A stretch of 64,000 nt of DNA from Shinella pollutisoli (GCF_024609765.1 NZ_JANFDG010000026.1:1-64000), one strand, 5' to 3'. Numbered from the stretch's first letter, positions 19,719-28,588 are shown. Notes: a model not told the origin generated them from the sequence alone. A program made the numbers and translations.

Positions 19719-20081
19719 ATGCAGCGACTGATGATAGCCGATGGTTCCGATGTCGTCCGCAAGGTCGGCAAGCGCATCCTCTCGGGCCTCGACTTCCTCG
19801 TGCTGGAAGCCTCCAGCGCGCTCGAGGCCCTGGCCCGCTGCGAAGCCGAGCTGCCGAACATCCTCATCGTCGACGCGACGATGGACGGCGCGCTCGAGCT
19901 CATCTCCAACGTCCGGGCCATGCCGCAGGGCAAGTCGGTGCGCATCTACTACTGCGTGGTCGAGGCGGACCTCAGGAAGATGATGATGGGCAAGCGCGCC
20001 GGCGCCGACGACTTCCTGCTGAAGCCCTTCGACCGCAAGATCCTGACCCAGGTGTTCGGCAGCCTCTCGGCCGCTGCCTGA
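19719..20081 (+). CDS. Stand-alone receiver-domain protein, degenerate active site
   Basis: 120 aa, receiver domain only. The phosphoacceptor Asp is present (D52 in ILIVDATMDG) and the conserved Lys is K102 in LLKPFD. But the usual acidic pair is DG rather than DD near residue 8-9, and the conserved Thr/Ser before the fifth strand is Cys (C79), so Mg binding and signalling may be altered. Between chpT and convergent ctrA; not CpdR or DivK by sequence. Probably a partner in the CtrA network. Confidence 0.85.
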   Translation: MQRLMIADGSDVVRKVGKRILSGLDFLVLEASSALEALARCEAELPNILIVDATMDGALELISNVRAMPQGKSVRIYYCVVEADLRKMMMGKRAGADDFLLKPFDRKILTQVFGSLSAAA

Positions 20082-20103
20082 ACGCCGGACATCCCTAAAC
20101 CCG

Positions 20104-20137
20104 ACGCGGCCCGCTTCCCGACCGAAGCGGGCCGCGT
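20104..20137 (+). terminator. Rho-independent terminator of the receiver gene
   Basis: Perfect 14-bp stem (20104-20117 with 20124-20137), six-base loop, then TTTTCGTTT. Confidence 0.92.
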
Positions 20138-20170
20138 TTTCGTTTGCGGGGCGATATCCCGGCAAAACGA

Positions 20171-20192
20171 AACCCGCCGTCGCCGGCGGGTT
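20171..20192 (-). terminator. Rho-independent terminator of ctrA
   Basis: AACCCGCCG and CGGCGGGTT (9 bp, loop of four). On the minus strand the stem is followed by TCGTTTT, so it ends ctrA transcripts. Confidence 0.88.
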
Positions 20193-20220
20193 CGCGATTG
20201 CATGGGGCGGGGAAGGGAGA

Positions 20221-20919
<699 letters not shown>

Positions 20920-21005
20920 ATCTGTCCCCTTTTCCGCCGCTAAAGGTCCCTGGCCCCCTACGCGATACGGATCCAGTCGTTGCCTGATTTGGAGGCTGCC
21001 ACGGA

Positions 21006-21198
21006 ATGGTTAACAAATTCTGATTCCCTCTGGCAAGGTGTATCGGAATGTTAAATATTTTAGGCAGACTCCTGATTTCATACATGAATTGGAAACGGAA
21101 TTCTTAATCTTATAGATTAGGAAACGCCGCTAACCGACTCTTTCGACTCATCAATGGGAGCACCTGTTTTTTCGTGCCGACCATTTACCGAGCCTTAA
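21006..21198. promoter_or_regulatory. ctrA / FliJ-like intergenic control region
   Basis: The 526-bp gap between ctrA and the FliJ-like gene is AT-rich against its surroundings. It holds four GANTC sites (21022-21026, 21067-21071, 21136-21140, 21145-21149), the CcrM methylation sequence; a CtrA half-site TTAACCAT on the minus strand (21006-21013); and TTTA-N7-TTAA at 21184-21198, one mismatch from a full CtrA box. Both autoregulation of ctrA and CcrM timing are known in relatives. The remaining gap (21200-21440) shows no gene. Confidence 0.6.
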
Positions 21199-21445
21199 AT
21201 CATCGCACCTATGATTAACGATGCCCGTAAACGAAAGGTTACCAGCGGTAGGGTTTTATTAATATCGCTAGATTTTTTGCGGTCCGGCCCGGAGGGGAAC
21301 GGTCCGCGGGCGAAAATGCCGGCCATCGGCGATGCGGCAACAGGCCGCGCGGCGAGGGCCGTTCGAATGCGGGGCATGCGGTTGCCGTCCATCGGGCGTC
21401 GCCTGCCCGAATGCCGGGGTCTCGCTATCCACGGGAGTATTGCGT

Positions 21446-21796
21446 ATGAAGTCGCGTGAGAGCCTAGTCCGCCTGAAGGAATTTCAGGTCAAAGAAAAAA
21501 GACGGCAACTGGCCCAGCTCCAGCTCATGATGTCCGAGTTCGAACGGATGTCGAAGGAACTGGAAAGCCAGATCGCCGTCGAGGAGAAGAAATCGGGGAT
21601 CACCGATCCGAACCACTTCGCCTATCCAACGTTCGCCAAGGCCGCGCGCCAGCGCTCGGACAACCTTCAGGTCTCGATCCGCGAGCTGAAGGTCCAGCAG
21701 GATGCCGCGGAGCTGGCGCTGGAGGAGGCGGAAGCCGAATACAGCAAGGCCGCCGCCCTCGAGGAGCGCGACAACGCGGTGCGGATGCGCGCCTGA
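21446..21796 (+). CDS. FliJ-like coiled-coil protein, 116 aa
   Basis: Almost entirely helical and coiled coil, opening KSRESLVRLKEFQVKEKRRQLAQLQ, the layout of the flagellar export chaperone FliJ, which in flagellar systems delivers chaperones to the export ATPase. No other flagellar genes are in view, but a FliJ-like gene next to ctrA is usual in rhizobia. Start ATG 21446 with GGGAG about ten bases upstream. Confidence 0.75.
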   Translation: MKSRESLVRLKEFQVKEKRRQLAQLQLMMSEFERMSKELESQIAVEEKKSGITDPNHFAYPTFAKAARQRSDNLQVSIRELKVQQDAAELALEEAEAEYSKAAALEERDNAVRMRA

Positions 21797-21822
21797 GCGT
21801 ACGGGTTTCATGAGGCGAGGAG

Positions 21823-21853
21823 CCTCGCGGGCGATGGCTGACCGCCCGCGAGG
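21823..21853. terminator. Bidirectional terminator, FliJ-like / acetyltransferase
   Basis: Perfect 11-bp stem CCTCGCGGGCG (21823-21833) with CGCCCGCGAGG (21843-21853) between convergent genes; TTCCTT follows on the + strand. Confidence 0.75.
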
Positions 21854-21865
21854 GTTCCTTGCGTT

Positions 21866-22147
21866 CTAAAGATCGACGATGTCCTGCCAGTCCTTGTGGC
21901 GCATCGCCTGGGCGCGGAAGAAGGGGCAGAGCGGCATGATCTTCCAGCCGCCCGCCCGCGCCGCCTCGACCGCATGGGCCGCGAGCGCCTGGCCGACGCC
22001 CTTGCCGCGTAGCGCGTCCGGCACGCCGGTATGGTCGACGATGACGAGCTTCGGCGAGGTGCGCGAATAGGTGATCTCCGCCTCGTGCCCGTCGACGATC
22101 GCGTAGTAGCGCCCCTTGGCGCCGTTGTCTTCCGTCAGGATGTCCAT
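21866..22147 (-). CDS. Short GNAT-family N-acetyltransferase, YidJ/Gcn5-like, 93 aa
   Basis: A minimal acetyltransferase: acetyl-CoA pyrophosphate-binding motif DALRGKGVGQALAAHAVEAAR at about 44-64 (R/Q-x-x-G-x-G/A pattern) and the C-terminal PLCPFF strand typical of the short YjdJ/GNAT group. Substrate unknown. No operon partner is clear. Confidence 0.85.
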   Translation of the reverse strand: MDILTEDNGAKGRYYAIVDGHEAEITYSRTSPKLVIVDHTGVPDALRGKGVGQALAAHAVEAARAGGWKIMPLCPFFRAQAMRHKDWQDIVDL

Positions 22148-22272
22148 TGCCGTTTCCGTGGCTTCGTTGCGATCCGGCCATCCTTCCGCTTTCGCGGCGC
22201 CGGCGCAAGGCGCAACATGCGCGGGCGGCGGCGGGATGCTATGGAGGAGCGAATCGAAACTCCGGCGCGCCC

Positions 22273-22716
22273 ATGGTCCTGATCGTTCCCGTCCTCCTCG
22301 TGCTTTCGGCCTTCTGCCTGGCGCTCGGCCTCGTGCTGCCGCTCGTCCGCTTCGAGAAGCTCTACGTCTTCAAGGAAACGCCCTCGCTCATCGACCTGAT
22401 GCTGTCGCTCTGGACCGGCGGCAACGCGGGGCTTGCCGCACTCGTCGCGCTGTTTTCCATCGTCTTTCCGGCGGTGAAGCTGGTGGGGATCGCCGTGGAG
22501 GCGACCGCGAGGGACGGGGAGGGCGCGCTTCTGCGCCGCCTGCTGCCGCTCCTGTCGAAATGGTCGATGATGGACGTGATGCTGGTGGCGCTCGTCATCG
22601 TCGCGGCGAAGACGAGCGGCATGGCGACGGCCTTCACGCAGCCGGGCCTGTGGTTCTACGCGGCGTCCGCGATCCTCGCCGGGCTCCTGCAAATGCGACT
22701 GCGGCCGCGCGGGTAG
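22273..22716 (+). CDS. Paraquat-inducible protein A-like (PqiA half), 147 aa
   Basis: Four hydrophobic segments with the pattern LVLPLVRFEKLYVFK in the first loop and FPAVKLVGI in the third, the PqiA domain; only one such domain, against two in E. coli PqiA. PqiA proteins belong to lipid-transport/envelope systems, but no pqiB or MCE gene is nearby. ATG 22273 gives the expected N-terminal membrane segment. Confidence 0.8.
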   Translation: MVLIVPVLLVLSAFCLALGLVLPLVRFEKLYVFKETPSLIDLMLSLWTGGNAGLAALVALFSIVFPAVKLVGIAVEATARDGEGALLRRLLPLLSKWSMMDVMLVALVIVAAKTSGMATAFTQPGLWFYAASAILAGLLQMRLRPRG

Positions 22717-22727
22717 CGCGGCCGCAG
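22699..22727. terminator. Stem-loop at the pqiA-like / sciP junction
   Basis: CTGCGGCCGCG (22699-22709) pairs perfectly with CGCGGCCGCAG (22717-22727) around the stop codon of the pqiA-like gene. No T-run, so either a weak terminator or RNA end-protecting hairpin for convergent genes. Confidence 0.5.
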
Positions 22728-22746
22728 GAGCAGGATAACGAAGCTG

Positions 22747-23022
22747 TCAGTGGCGGTACTGCTGGATGCGCGTGGTGCGCAGGCCGGCAAGGCCGTGGTC
22801 GTTGATGGAGGACTGCCAGGAGAGGAATTCCTCGACCGTCAGCGTGTAGCGCTCGCAGGCCTCCTCCAGGCTGAGCAGACCGCCGCGCACGGCGGCGACG
22901 ACTTCCGCCTTCCGTCTGATCACCCAGCGCCGCGTGTTGGCGGGCGGCAGGTCGGCGATCGTCAGGGGGCTGCCATCGGGGCCGATGACGTATTTCACGC
23001 GGGGTCGTATCAGGTCGGTCAT
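22747..23022 (-). CDS. sciP: CtrA inhibitor SciP (DUF1153)
   Basis: 91 aa. A Trp/Arg-rich helix-turn-helix protein with RRWVIRRKAEVVAAVRGG, SLEEACERYTLTVEEFLSWQ, the DUF1153 signature. In Caulobacter SciP binds CtrA/DNA in G1 and blocks CtrA-activated promoters. Its own promoter region carries a CtrA-like box, matching the known CtrA-SciP feedback. Only 1.8 kb from ctrA. Confidence 0.93.
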   Translation of the reverse strand: MTDLIRPRVKYVIGPDGSPLTIADLPPANTRRWVIRRKAEVVAAVRGGLLSLEEACERYTLTVEEFLSWQSSINDHGLAGLRTTRIQQYRH

Positions 23023-23075
23023 TGGACTCTCTACATAAACTCAAGACCATATGCCGGCACTCTAGCCCGCCACAT

Positions 23076-23090
23076 TTAAGATTTGCCTAA
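23076..23090 (-). promoter_or_regulatory. CtrA-like box upstream of sciP
   Basis: TTAA (23076-23079), seven bases, CTAA (23087-23090); one mismatch from TTAA-N7-TTAA, 54 bp before the sciP start. Confidence 0.6.
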
Positions 23091-23311
23091 GCCCGGCGTA
23101 ACAATTTTCTAATCATTTGAGCAGCTTCGCTCCCCGCGGCCCGGCGCGCCAAGCCCCGGCTTTCCCGCGTTCCGGCGCATTATTGACGGCGCGCAGAAAT
23201 AAACGGTTCCAATTTTAGTCGAACTCTGATAGGAGCAGCGCAAAATCGGAGGCCGGCATCGGTTCGATGCCACCGGAAGCCTCCAGGACGCATCCACAAG
23301 TTCGTGCCCGA

Positions 23312-23432
23312 TACGCCGTTTTCCAAAAGAGGGGAATGGCGTAGGCGGTGTTTTTGACGTTGTCGATTCCGTACGGGTGCTCCTGAAATTTTCCGGACCG
23401 GGAATGCACATGCGCCGGCGCGCCGCGCCGGC
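23312..23432. other. Structured gap before the LuxR-type gene
   Basis: In the 425-bp gap between sciP and the LuxR-type gene I see no convincing gene, but two stems: 23312-23324 pairs over 13 bp (with wobbles) with 23331-23343 around an AAAAGA loop, followed some bases later by GTTTTT; and GCCGGCGCG/CGCGCCGGC at 23414-23432 is a near-continuous palindrome right before the ribosome site. They could be an sRNA/terminator and an operator or leader hairpin. Confidence 0.45.
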
Positions 23433-23447
23433 TGTTGGAAACGGAAA

Positions 23448-24197
23448 ATGAGAGACCCAGACAAGATGCTCATGCAGCAGGGCTGGTCGCCGGACGTCCT
23501 GACTACAGCCAATATCGAAGCCGTGCAGACCGAATATGAGGTGCTCCACCTCATGCGCCGCTGCGCCGCCCATTTCAACTTCAGCCATTTTCTCGTCTCG
23601 CGCCACCCGGGCAGCGGGCAGCATCGCTTTTCCGAGCGGCTCCTCGTCAGCAACTGGCCGGCCGACCTCGTGCGCAAATATGATTCGGCGGAGATCTTCC
23701 ATCTCAGCCGGCTCGCGCTGGAGGCCGGCGCGACGAAGCTGCCGGTGCATGGCGGCACCGCGCTGCTTGCACCGGCCGATGGCGGCGGCGAAGAGGTACG
23801 TGCGGCAATAGCCCTTGCCGACGGCTACGGCCTCGACCGCTTCACCGCCTTCCTGCTGCATTCGACGGCGGCCGATCCCTACCTGATGGTCTTCGCCGGA
23901 ACGCGCCCGCCGCTGGAGCGGCCTGAGCTTGCCGACCTCTACTATACCTCGGTCCAGCTCTTCGAATGCCTGGAGAAGACCTTCTCCACCGGCACGGCCA
24001 GCCGCGAGAAGCTCTCCAGCCGCGAGATCGAGTGCCTGCGCTGGGCGGCGGCCGGCAAGAGCAGCGACGAGATCGGCATCATCCTCGGCATCTCGGCCTA
24101 CACGGTGAGCAGCTATTTCAAGAGCGCGACGCGCAAGCTGCAGGCGGTCAACCGCATGCAGGCGATCGCCTGTGCGCTGCGGCTGAAGCTGATCTGA
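23448..24197 (+). CDS. LuxR-type transcriptional regulator, 249 aa
   Basis: N-terminal about 165 residues resemble an autoinducer-binding-like domain ([34 protein letters not shown]), followed by a LuxR helix-turn-helix at about 185-245 ([37 protein letters not shown]). The ligand pocket Trp/Asp pattern [10 protein letters not shown] resembles AHL receptors, but no acyl-HSL synthase gene is in the window, so it may be an orphan. ATG preceded by GGAAACGG. Confidence 0.85.
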   Translation: MRDPDKMLMQQGWSPDVLTTANIEAVQTEYEVLHLMRRCAAHFNFSHFLVSRHPGSGQHRFSERLLVSNWPADLVRKYDSAEIFHLSRLALEAGATKLPVHGGTALLAPADGGGEEVRAAIALADGYGLDRFTAFLLHSTAADPYLMVFAGTRPPLERPELADLYYTSVQLFECLEKTFSTGTASREKLSSREIECLRWAAAGKSSDEIGIILGISAYTVSSYFKSATRKLQAVNRMQAIACALRLKLI

Positions 24198-24426
24198 TCC
24201 TTCCCGATCGCGCGGAGCCGTTTCCCTTCCAGGCGGACCGGGAGGGCGGCGCGTTCCGTGCCGCCGGAAGATCGAGGCTTCCGGCCTTCTCTTGCCCTCG
24301 GGGCGGCAAGTTTCTATATGTCGCCCCGAAGGCGCCAGCAGGCGCCGCGGCCGCTTGCGGCCCCAGCGAAAAGGTGCCCGTGCGACCGCCCGTGACGGCG
24401 GCGGGCGGCGCCGGAACGGACCCCGC

Positions 24427-25623
24427 GTGAACAGTCTCGATTTCGACCGGAAGCCAGAAGATACGCGCGTCGTCGTCGCCATGTCGGGCGGCGTCGACAG
24501 TTCCGTCGTGGCCGGGATCCTGAAACGCGAGGGCTACGACGTCCTCGGCATCACGCTGCAGCTCTACGACCACGGCGCCGCCGTGCACCGGGCCGGCTCC
24601 TGCTGCGCGGGGCAGGACATCGACGACGCCCGCCGCGTCTGCGAGACGCTCGGCATCCCGCACTACGTGCTCGACTACGAGAAGCGGTTCCGCGAGACGG
24701 TGATCAATCCCTTCGCCGAGAGCTACGTCGCCGGCGAGACGCCGATCCCCTGCGTGGCCTGCAACCAGACCGTCAAGTTCGCCGACCTGCTGGCGACCGC
24801 TAGGGAGCTCGGCGCCGACGCGCTCGCCACCGGCCACTACATCCGCTCGCGCCCGAACCCGACGCCGGACGCGCCGCATCGCCGCGCGCTCTACCGGCCC
24901 GTCGACGCGGAGCGCGACCAGAGCTACTTCCTCTTCGCCACCACGCAGGAGCAGATCGACTACCTGCGCTTTCCCCTCGGCCATCTCTCCAAGGCCGAGA
25001 CGCGGGCGCTTGCCGAGGAGATGGGCCTCGTCGTCGCGAAGAAGGCGGACAGCCAGGACATCTGCTTCGTGCCGCAGGGTAAGTATTCCGACATCGTCAG
25101 CAAGCTGAAGCCGAACGCGGCCCTTTCCGGCGACATCGTCCATATCGACGGGCGCTTGCTCGGCCGGCACGAGGGCATCCTGCACTACACGATCGGCCAG
25201 CGCCGCGGCATCGGCATCGCCACCGGCGAGCCGCTCTACGTCGTCTATCTCGACGCGCGCTCGCGCCGGGTGATCGTCGGCCCGAAGGAGGCGCTGGAGA
25301 CGCGCCGCCTTTATCTGCGCGACGTCAACTGGCTCGGCGACGGCGCCATCGAGGCGGCGGCCGAGCAGGGCTTCGACTGCTACGCCAAGGTGCGCTCGAC
25401 GCGCCCGCCGCGCCCCGCGCGCCTGCTGTCCGGCCACGGCGGCCTCTATGTCGAGCTCGCCGAGGGCGAGCCCGGCGTCGCCCCCGGCCAGGCCTGCGCG
25501 CTCTATTCCGGCGAGGGCGAGGACGCCCGCATCTACGGCGGCGGCTTCATCCTGCGCTCGGAGCGCGAGCCGGCTGCCGAAGCGGCCCTGAAGCGCATCC
25601 TCGCCGCGCCCGCCGCCGCCTGA
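24427..25623 (+). CDS. mnmA: tRNA-specific 2-thiouridylase MnmA
   Basis: Puts sulfur on U34 of tRNA-Lys, -Glu and -Gln. 398 aa. PP-loop SGGVDSS (20-26) for ATP; catalytic Cys pair C112 (in [10 protein letters not shown]) and C213 (in [10 protein letters not shown]); the C-terminal beta domains bind tRNA ([11 protein letters not shown]). GTG start at 24427 is chosen because it yields the usual short N-terminus before the PP-loop; an in-frame extension to 24292 is compositionally odd. Confidence 0.94.
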   Translation: MNSLDFDRKPEDTRVVVAMSGGVDSSVVAGILKREGYDVLGITLQLYDHGAAVHRAGSCCAGQDIDDARRVCETLGIPHYVLDYEKRFRETVINPFAESYVAGETPIPCVACNQTVKFADLLATARELGADALATGHYIRSRPNPTPDAPHRRALYRPVDAERDQSYFLFATTQEQIDYLRFPLGHLSKAETRALAEEMGLVVAKKADSQDICFVPQGKYSDIVSKLKPNAALSGDIVHIDGRLLGRHEGILHYTIGQRRGIGIATGEPLYVVYLDARSRRVIVGPKEALETRRLYLRDVNWLGDGAIEAAAEQGFDCYAKVRSTRPPRPARLLSGHGGLYVELAEGEPGVAPGQACALYSGEGEDARIYGGGFILRSEREPAAEAALKRILAAPAAA

Positions 25624-25638
25624 AGCCCGGCGCCGGAG

Positions 25639-25661
25639 GCGCCTGCGGAGGCGCGATTTTT
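25639..25661 (+). terminator. Terminator of mnmA
   Basis: GCGCCT (25639-25644), loop GCGG, AGGCGC (25649-25654), then GATTTTTG. It lies just before the tRNA promoter. Confidence 0.75.
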
Positions 25662-25675
25662 GTGCGAAACGTCGC

Positions 25676-25704
25676 TTGACACCCCTCCGACCGCCATCCT
25701 ATAA
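25676..25704 (+). promoter_or_regulatory. Sigma-70 promoter of tRNA-Met
   Basis: TTGACA (25676-25681), 17-base spacer, CTATAA (25699-25704), about 50 bp before the mature tRNA. A near-consensus housekeeping promoter for a stable RNA. Confidence 0.85.
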
Positions 25705-25755
25705 GCCGCCCACCCGGACGGCGAACGGCGACGTTCTCGAACCGTCCAGCCCGGC

Positions 25756-25832
25756 GGCGGAGTAGCTCAGTAGGTTAGAGCAGAGGAATCATAATCCTTG
25801 TGTCGGGGGTTCGAATCCCTCCTCCGCTACCA
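25756..25832 (+). tRNA. tRNA-Met (CAT), elongator
   Basis: 77 bases with encoded CCA. Acceptor GGCGGAG/CTCCGCT, D-arm AGCTCAGTAGGTTAGAGC, anticodon loop ATCATAA (anticodon CAT), T-loop TTCGAAT. The C-G first pair of initiators is absent and G1 pairs, so it is the elongator; tRNA-Ile2 (lysidine) is less likely from the body sequence. tRNA 3' ends are common attachment sites, but no second copy of its 3' end was noticed. Confidence 0.95.
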
Positions 25833-25896
25833 TAAGCTTCCTTATAAACTAGATGTCTGCGGGCTTTATGAATGTAGCTTGCCGCGAAATTTCGGA

Positions 25897-25948
25897 ATTT
25901 TGACACGAGAAATCGGAATTTTCGTTTTTCCGATCGGGGTGTCAAAAT
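25897..25948. repeat. Nested inverted repeat downstream of tRNA-Met
   Basis: Outer arms ATTTTGACAC (25897-25906) and GTGTCAAAAT (25939-25948) are perfect; inner arms ATCGGAA (25912-25918) and TTCCGAT (25928-25934) are also perfect, with four-base internal loops between. AT-rich compared with the flanks. It lies between the tRNA and the convergent 129-aa gene; could be a terminator, a MITE remnant or a recombination site. Confidence 0.6.
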
Positions 25949-25970
25949 CACTCGCTGGCCATCGAGTAGC

Positions 25971-26360
25971 CTAATGCCCGAGAAGATGTCCGGGTGTCCT
26001 GATTTCCCGCGACACTTGATACCGCTCAATGATGGCGTCGGCCGCCCGCAGACCTATCTCCTTCCCCGCCCTCCGGGACGCCTCGCCGTCTTTGCCTGCG
26101 AAGTCCTTGCTAAGATCGTCCGGCATGCCATTGAGGACGTCGGCCAACCAAGGAACGAAGCAGGGCTTCGTCACCCGCTCGCCATCTCGATCGGCGACTA
26201 TCCAAATCTTGAGGAGGGTATCAGCGAGGCGCTCCGCGATCATCAGGCCGGATGACGGTTCGCGCCTTCGCGACGTGCTCGTGCCGCCGTACGCCCTGAT
26301 GAGGGTCCTGGGCGCGGTCAGCATCCGGATGTAAAGATGTTCGGCAAGGTCGTCTCGCAC
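25971..26360 (-). CDS. Unrecognised small protein, 129 aa
   Basis: GTG start at 26360 with AAAGGGAG eight bases upstream. Soluble, mixed charge, helical middle (LMIAERLADTLLKIWIVADRDG) and C-terminal RAADAIIERYQV. Less GC-rich than the core genes. No family recognised; convergent with tRNA-Met and near the Mu-like prophage end, so possibly acquired. Reality supported by the ribosome site and coherent sequence. Confidence 0.55.
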   Translation of the reverse strand: MRDDLAEHLYIRMLTAPRTLIRAYGGTSTSRRREPSSGLMIAERLADTLLKIWIVADRDGERVTKPCFVPWLADVLNGMPDDLSKDFAGKDGEASRRAGKEIGLRAADAIIERYQVSREIRTPGHLLGH

Positions 26361-26493
26361 GGGGCACTCCCTTTGTGTCTGTGGCTAGACACGAATTCGC
26401 GTGTCGGAGTTGAAATGCGGTTTCCCGGTACTTCCTCCCTTATATGTCTCTCCAGGCTCATGATAAGGTACGCCCCTTCTGGAGGAGGAAAAC

Positions 26494-26724
26494 ATGGCCA
26501 AAGTTATCCGTGATCATTTTAAGGTCGAGAGTTCCGTCTGCGTTATCCATCTGCCCAGCGGAACTAAAATATCTACCTATCCGTACAAGGATAAGAAAGA
26601 CGTCGGCGATCTAAAAATCCGTAACCTACACGACAACGATCATGCGGATGAATATGATCCCGACGAGGTGAGGGCAATGGCTCTTGAGCTGCTCAAGGAG
26701 CTCGCCGAAGATAACAACGATTGA
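26494..26724 (+). CDS. Unrecognised small acidic protein, 76 aa
   Basis: Strong ribosome site GGAGGAGG seven to fourteen bases before ATG. Acidic protein with a beta-strand start (VCVIHLPSGTKISTYPYKDKKD) and helical acidic end. AT-rich codon use unlike the core genes suggests transfer. It ends 48 bp from the last phage gene, on the opposite strand, so it could be a right-end cargo gene of the prophage or host DNA at the insertion site. Confidence 0.6.
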   Translation: MAKVIRDHFKVESSVCVIHLPSGTKISTYPYKDKKDVGDLKIRNLHDNDHADEYDPDEVRAMALELLKELAEDNND

Positions 26725-26771
26725 GAGGGGCAATCGCGAGCTTGCTGTCAGCATCGTATCGACGCGGCAGC

Positions 26772-27359
26772 TTATTGCGATGGCCAAGGCACAACAGCTG
26801 CGGCCTTCGCTTCCTCGGCCGTCGTCGCCGCTTCCACGGCCGCTTTCGCACCGAGCCTAGCCGCCTCGATCAGTGCGCCGACGACGAGCCACTGCCCGTA
26901 GGCGGCGGAAACGACCTCCGCGACGCCGGTCAGCGTCTCCGCGGTGATGCCGATCTCGCCGGCGAGCAGCGGATAATGCTCCGGCTGCGGATCCTCGGCG
27001 GCGAGGCACTGACGTGCCTGCGCGGCTTTTTCCGCGTAGGTCATCGCCTGGCCGGCGCCGGGTGTGATGTATTTGAGGCGCTCCCGTTCGGCCGCCTCAT
27101 CGATCGTGCGGCGCAACTGCGCCTTGACCTCATCAAGGCCAGGTGCCCAGAGCGAGAGCCCATAGGGCGCGAGCACCTCGGTGAGCGCTGCATCCGTCTG
27201 CTCGCCTTCCCCGTCGATAGGCCAGCGCGTCGGACGGTGCTCTTGCGACCACTCCATATACGCGGGTTCATCGGAATCGAGCAGCGCCTGCGCGGCCGAC
27301 GAATAGAGCCGGCCGTCGTCGGCCAGCCAGTACCAGTCTCGCGGATTGTAGGTCATCAT
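26772..27359 (-). CDS. Tail fibre assembly protein, 195 aa
   Basis: Helps fold or attach the fibre of the preceding gene. Opens MMTYNPRDWYWLADDGRLYSS, then WSQEHRPTRWP, with a helical C-terminal half, as in DUF4376/phage fibre-assembly proteins. Its ATG overlaps the fibre stop (ATGA, first of two adjacent ATGs at 27359). Last gene of the late operon. The longer frame to 27533 runs into the fibre gene and is not used. Confidence 0.8.
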   Translation of the reverse strand: MMTYNPRDWYWLADDGRLYSSAAQALLDSDEPAYMEWSQEHRPTRWPIDGEGEQTDAALTEVLAPYGLSLWAPGLDEVKAQLRRTIDEAAERERLKYITPGAGQAMTYAEKAAQARQCLAAEDPQPEHYPLLAGEIGITAETLTGVAEVVSAAYGQWLVVGALIEAARLGAKAAVEAATTAEEAKAAAVVPWPSQ

Positions 27360-28588
27360 ATGTAATTCCCCGCTGTGGTGACGACGCCGGCTGCATTGCC
27401 CGGAAAATAGTTTTCGCCGGAGCCGGCGGTGTAGATCAGGCCGTTGAGTGCAGTGCGATAACGGACGCCGGAGGTGCCGGCGAAGGTGCAGCCGGATGAC
27501 ATGATCGTGCCGTTGTTCGCGAATGCGAAACAATTCGAGAATGTCAGGCCGGCATTGATGCCCACATTGACGTCGAGGATGGACAGCAGGCCGTAGGCGC
27601 TCGCGCTGAGATGCAACGGAGCCGCGCCGACGATCTGGTAATTGGATCGCGCCCAGACGGTGCTCAGGTTGATGCAGTAGATGTGTGCCCGGACGGCCGT
27701 CCCGAAGCGGAGGTTGGCGAATTCGATGCCGGCCCGGTCGGATGCGGCGAGGCAGTCATTGTTGCCGGCCGCGTTGATCTGAAATCCGTCTATATATAAC
27801 GATCCGCCGCGGGTGGCATAGACCGTGCCGTTGATGGCGCACAGCGCAGGAGACGCGGGATTGCCCTCCAGGATGACGCGCAGCATCGAGCCGAGGACGG
27901 TCACATTTTCCGCGTAGGTGCCGCTGCCGACCTTGATCTTGACGGCAAAGCCGGCCGCGACGAACCGGCGCTGCGCGAAGTTGATGGCCGCCTGGATGGT
28001 CTTGAATGCGGCAGCGGCGGAGTCCGTGCTGCCGTCGTTGAGATCGCTGCCGTCGGTACGGACGTAGAGCGTCGTGTCGGCGCGCAACGGCGTGGGCGAT
28101 GCATCAGCGAGCAGGCCGGTGAACACCCAGGCCGTGCCGGTGCAGACCAACTCGACAATACCGTCCGTCGGCAGCGCCGCGGGAAGGAGCGGCTCTCCAT
28201 ACATGCTGAGGACAGGCAGGACGCCCGCGCCGAGGTCGAGCGTCACGGGTCCCTTGTTGGTGACCGCGCCGGTGCGTACGCGCACGACCATGCCCGGCGT
28301 GTTTGCGGAGGGTGCTGGCGTGAGCGCCCCGGTGAGGGCCTCCGATGTGCCGCCGGCGACCACATAATTGAGGGCGCTGCGCTGTAGCGCCTTGCCGAGC
28401 TGCGTCCAGTCGGCGTTGGATAGCGGCAGGCCCGCACCCTCGATGATGGAGGCCAGCTCCTCCTGGATGGCGTTGAGCCAGAGTGCGTCCGCGACGGTGC
28501 CGAGAATGCCGTTCGGGAGGTTCTCGTCGCGAAACCCCCGGCGGCCGCCGCCGAGGTCGATCCAGTCTGCTGCGTTGATGCGATCCAT
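27356..28588 (-). CDS. Tail fibre protein with beta-helix, 410 aa
   Basis: Residues 1-75 are the N-terminal attachment module of Mu-type fibres (INAADWIDLGGGRRGFRDENLP, LWLNAIQEELASIIE). The rest is a right-handed beta-helix: a pectin-lyase-like start (TDGSDLNDGSTDSAAAAFKT) and repeated short Gly/Asn strands to the end. Receptor unknown. ATG overlaps gp48 stop. No sign of an invertible G-segment or a second fibre set was seen. Confidence 0.88.
   Translation of the reverse strand: MDRINAADWIDLGGGRRGFRDENLPNGILGTVADALWLNAIQEELASIIEGAGLPLSNADWTQLGKALQRSALNYVVAGGTSEALTGALTPAPSANTPGMVVRVRTGAVTNKGPVTLDLGAGVLPVLSMYGEPLLPAALPTDGIVELVCTGTAWVFTGLLADASPTPLRADTTLYVRTDGSDLNDGSTDSAAAAFKTIQAAINFAQRRFVAAGFAVKIKVGSGTYAENVTVLGSMLRVILEGNPASPALCAINGTVYATRGGSLYIDGFQINAAGNNDCLAASDRAGIEFANLRFGTAVRAHIYCINLSTVWARSNYQIVGAAPLHLSASAYGLLSILDVNVGINAGLTFSNCFAFANNGTIMSSGCTFAGTSGVRYRTALNGLIYTAGSGENYFPGNAAGVVTTAGNYI

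Noticed and set aside
23448-24197. A full acyl-homoserine-lactone quorum-sensing pair
   Set aside because: Only the LuxR-type gene is present; no synthase gene nearby.
24292-24426. Upstream extension of mnmA
   Set aside because: Arg-rich, unlike the family; GTG 24427 places the PP-loop at the usual distance.
25756-26724. tRNA-Met as the attachment site of an integrase-type island
   Set aside because: No integrase gene and no repeat of the tRNA 3' end were found; the adjacent phage moves by DDE transposition.
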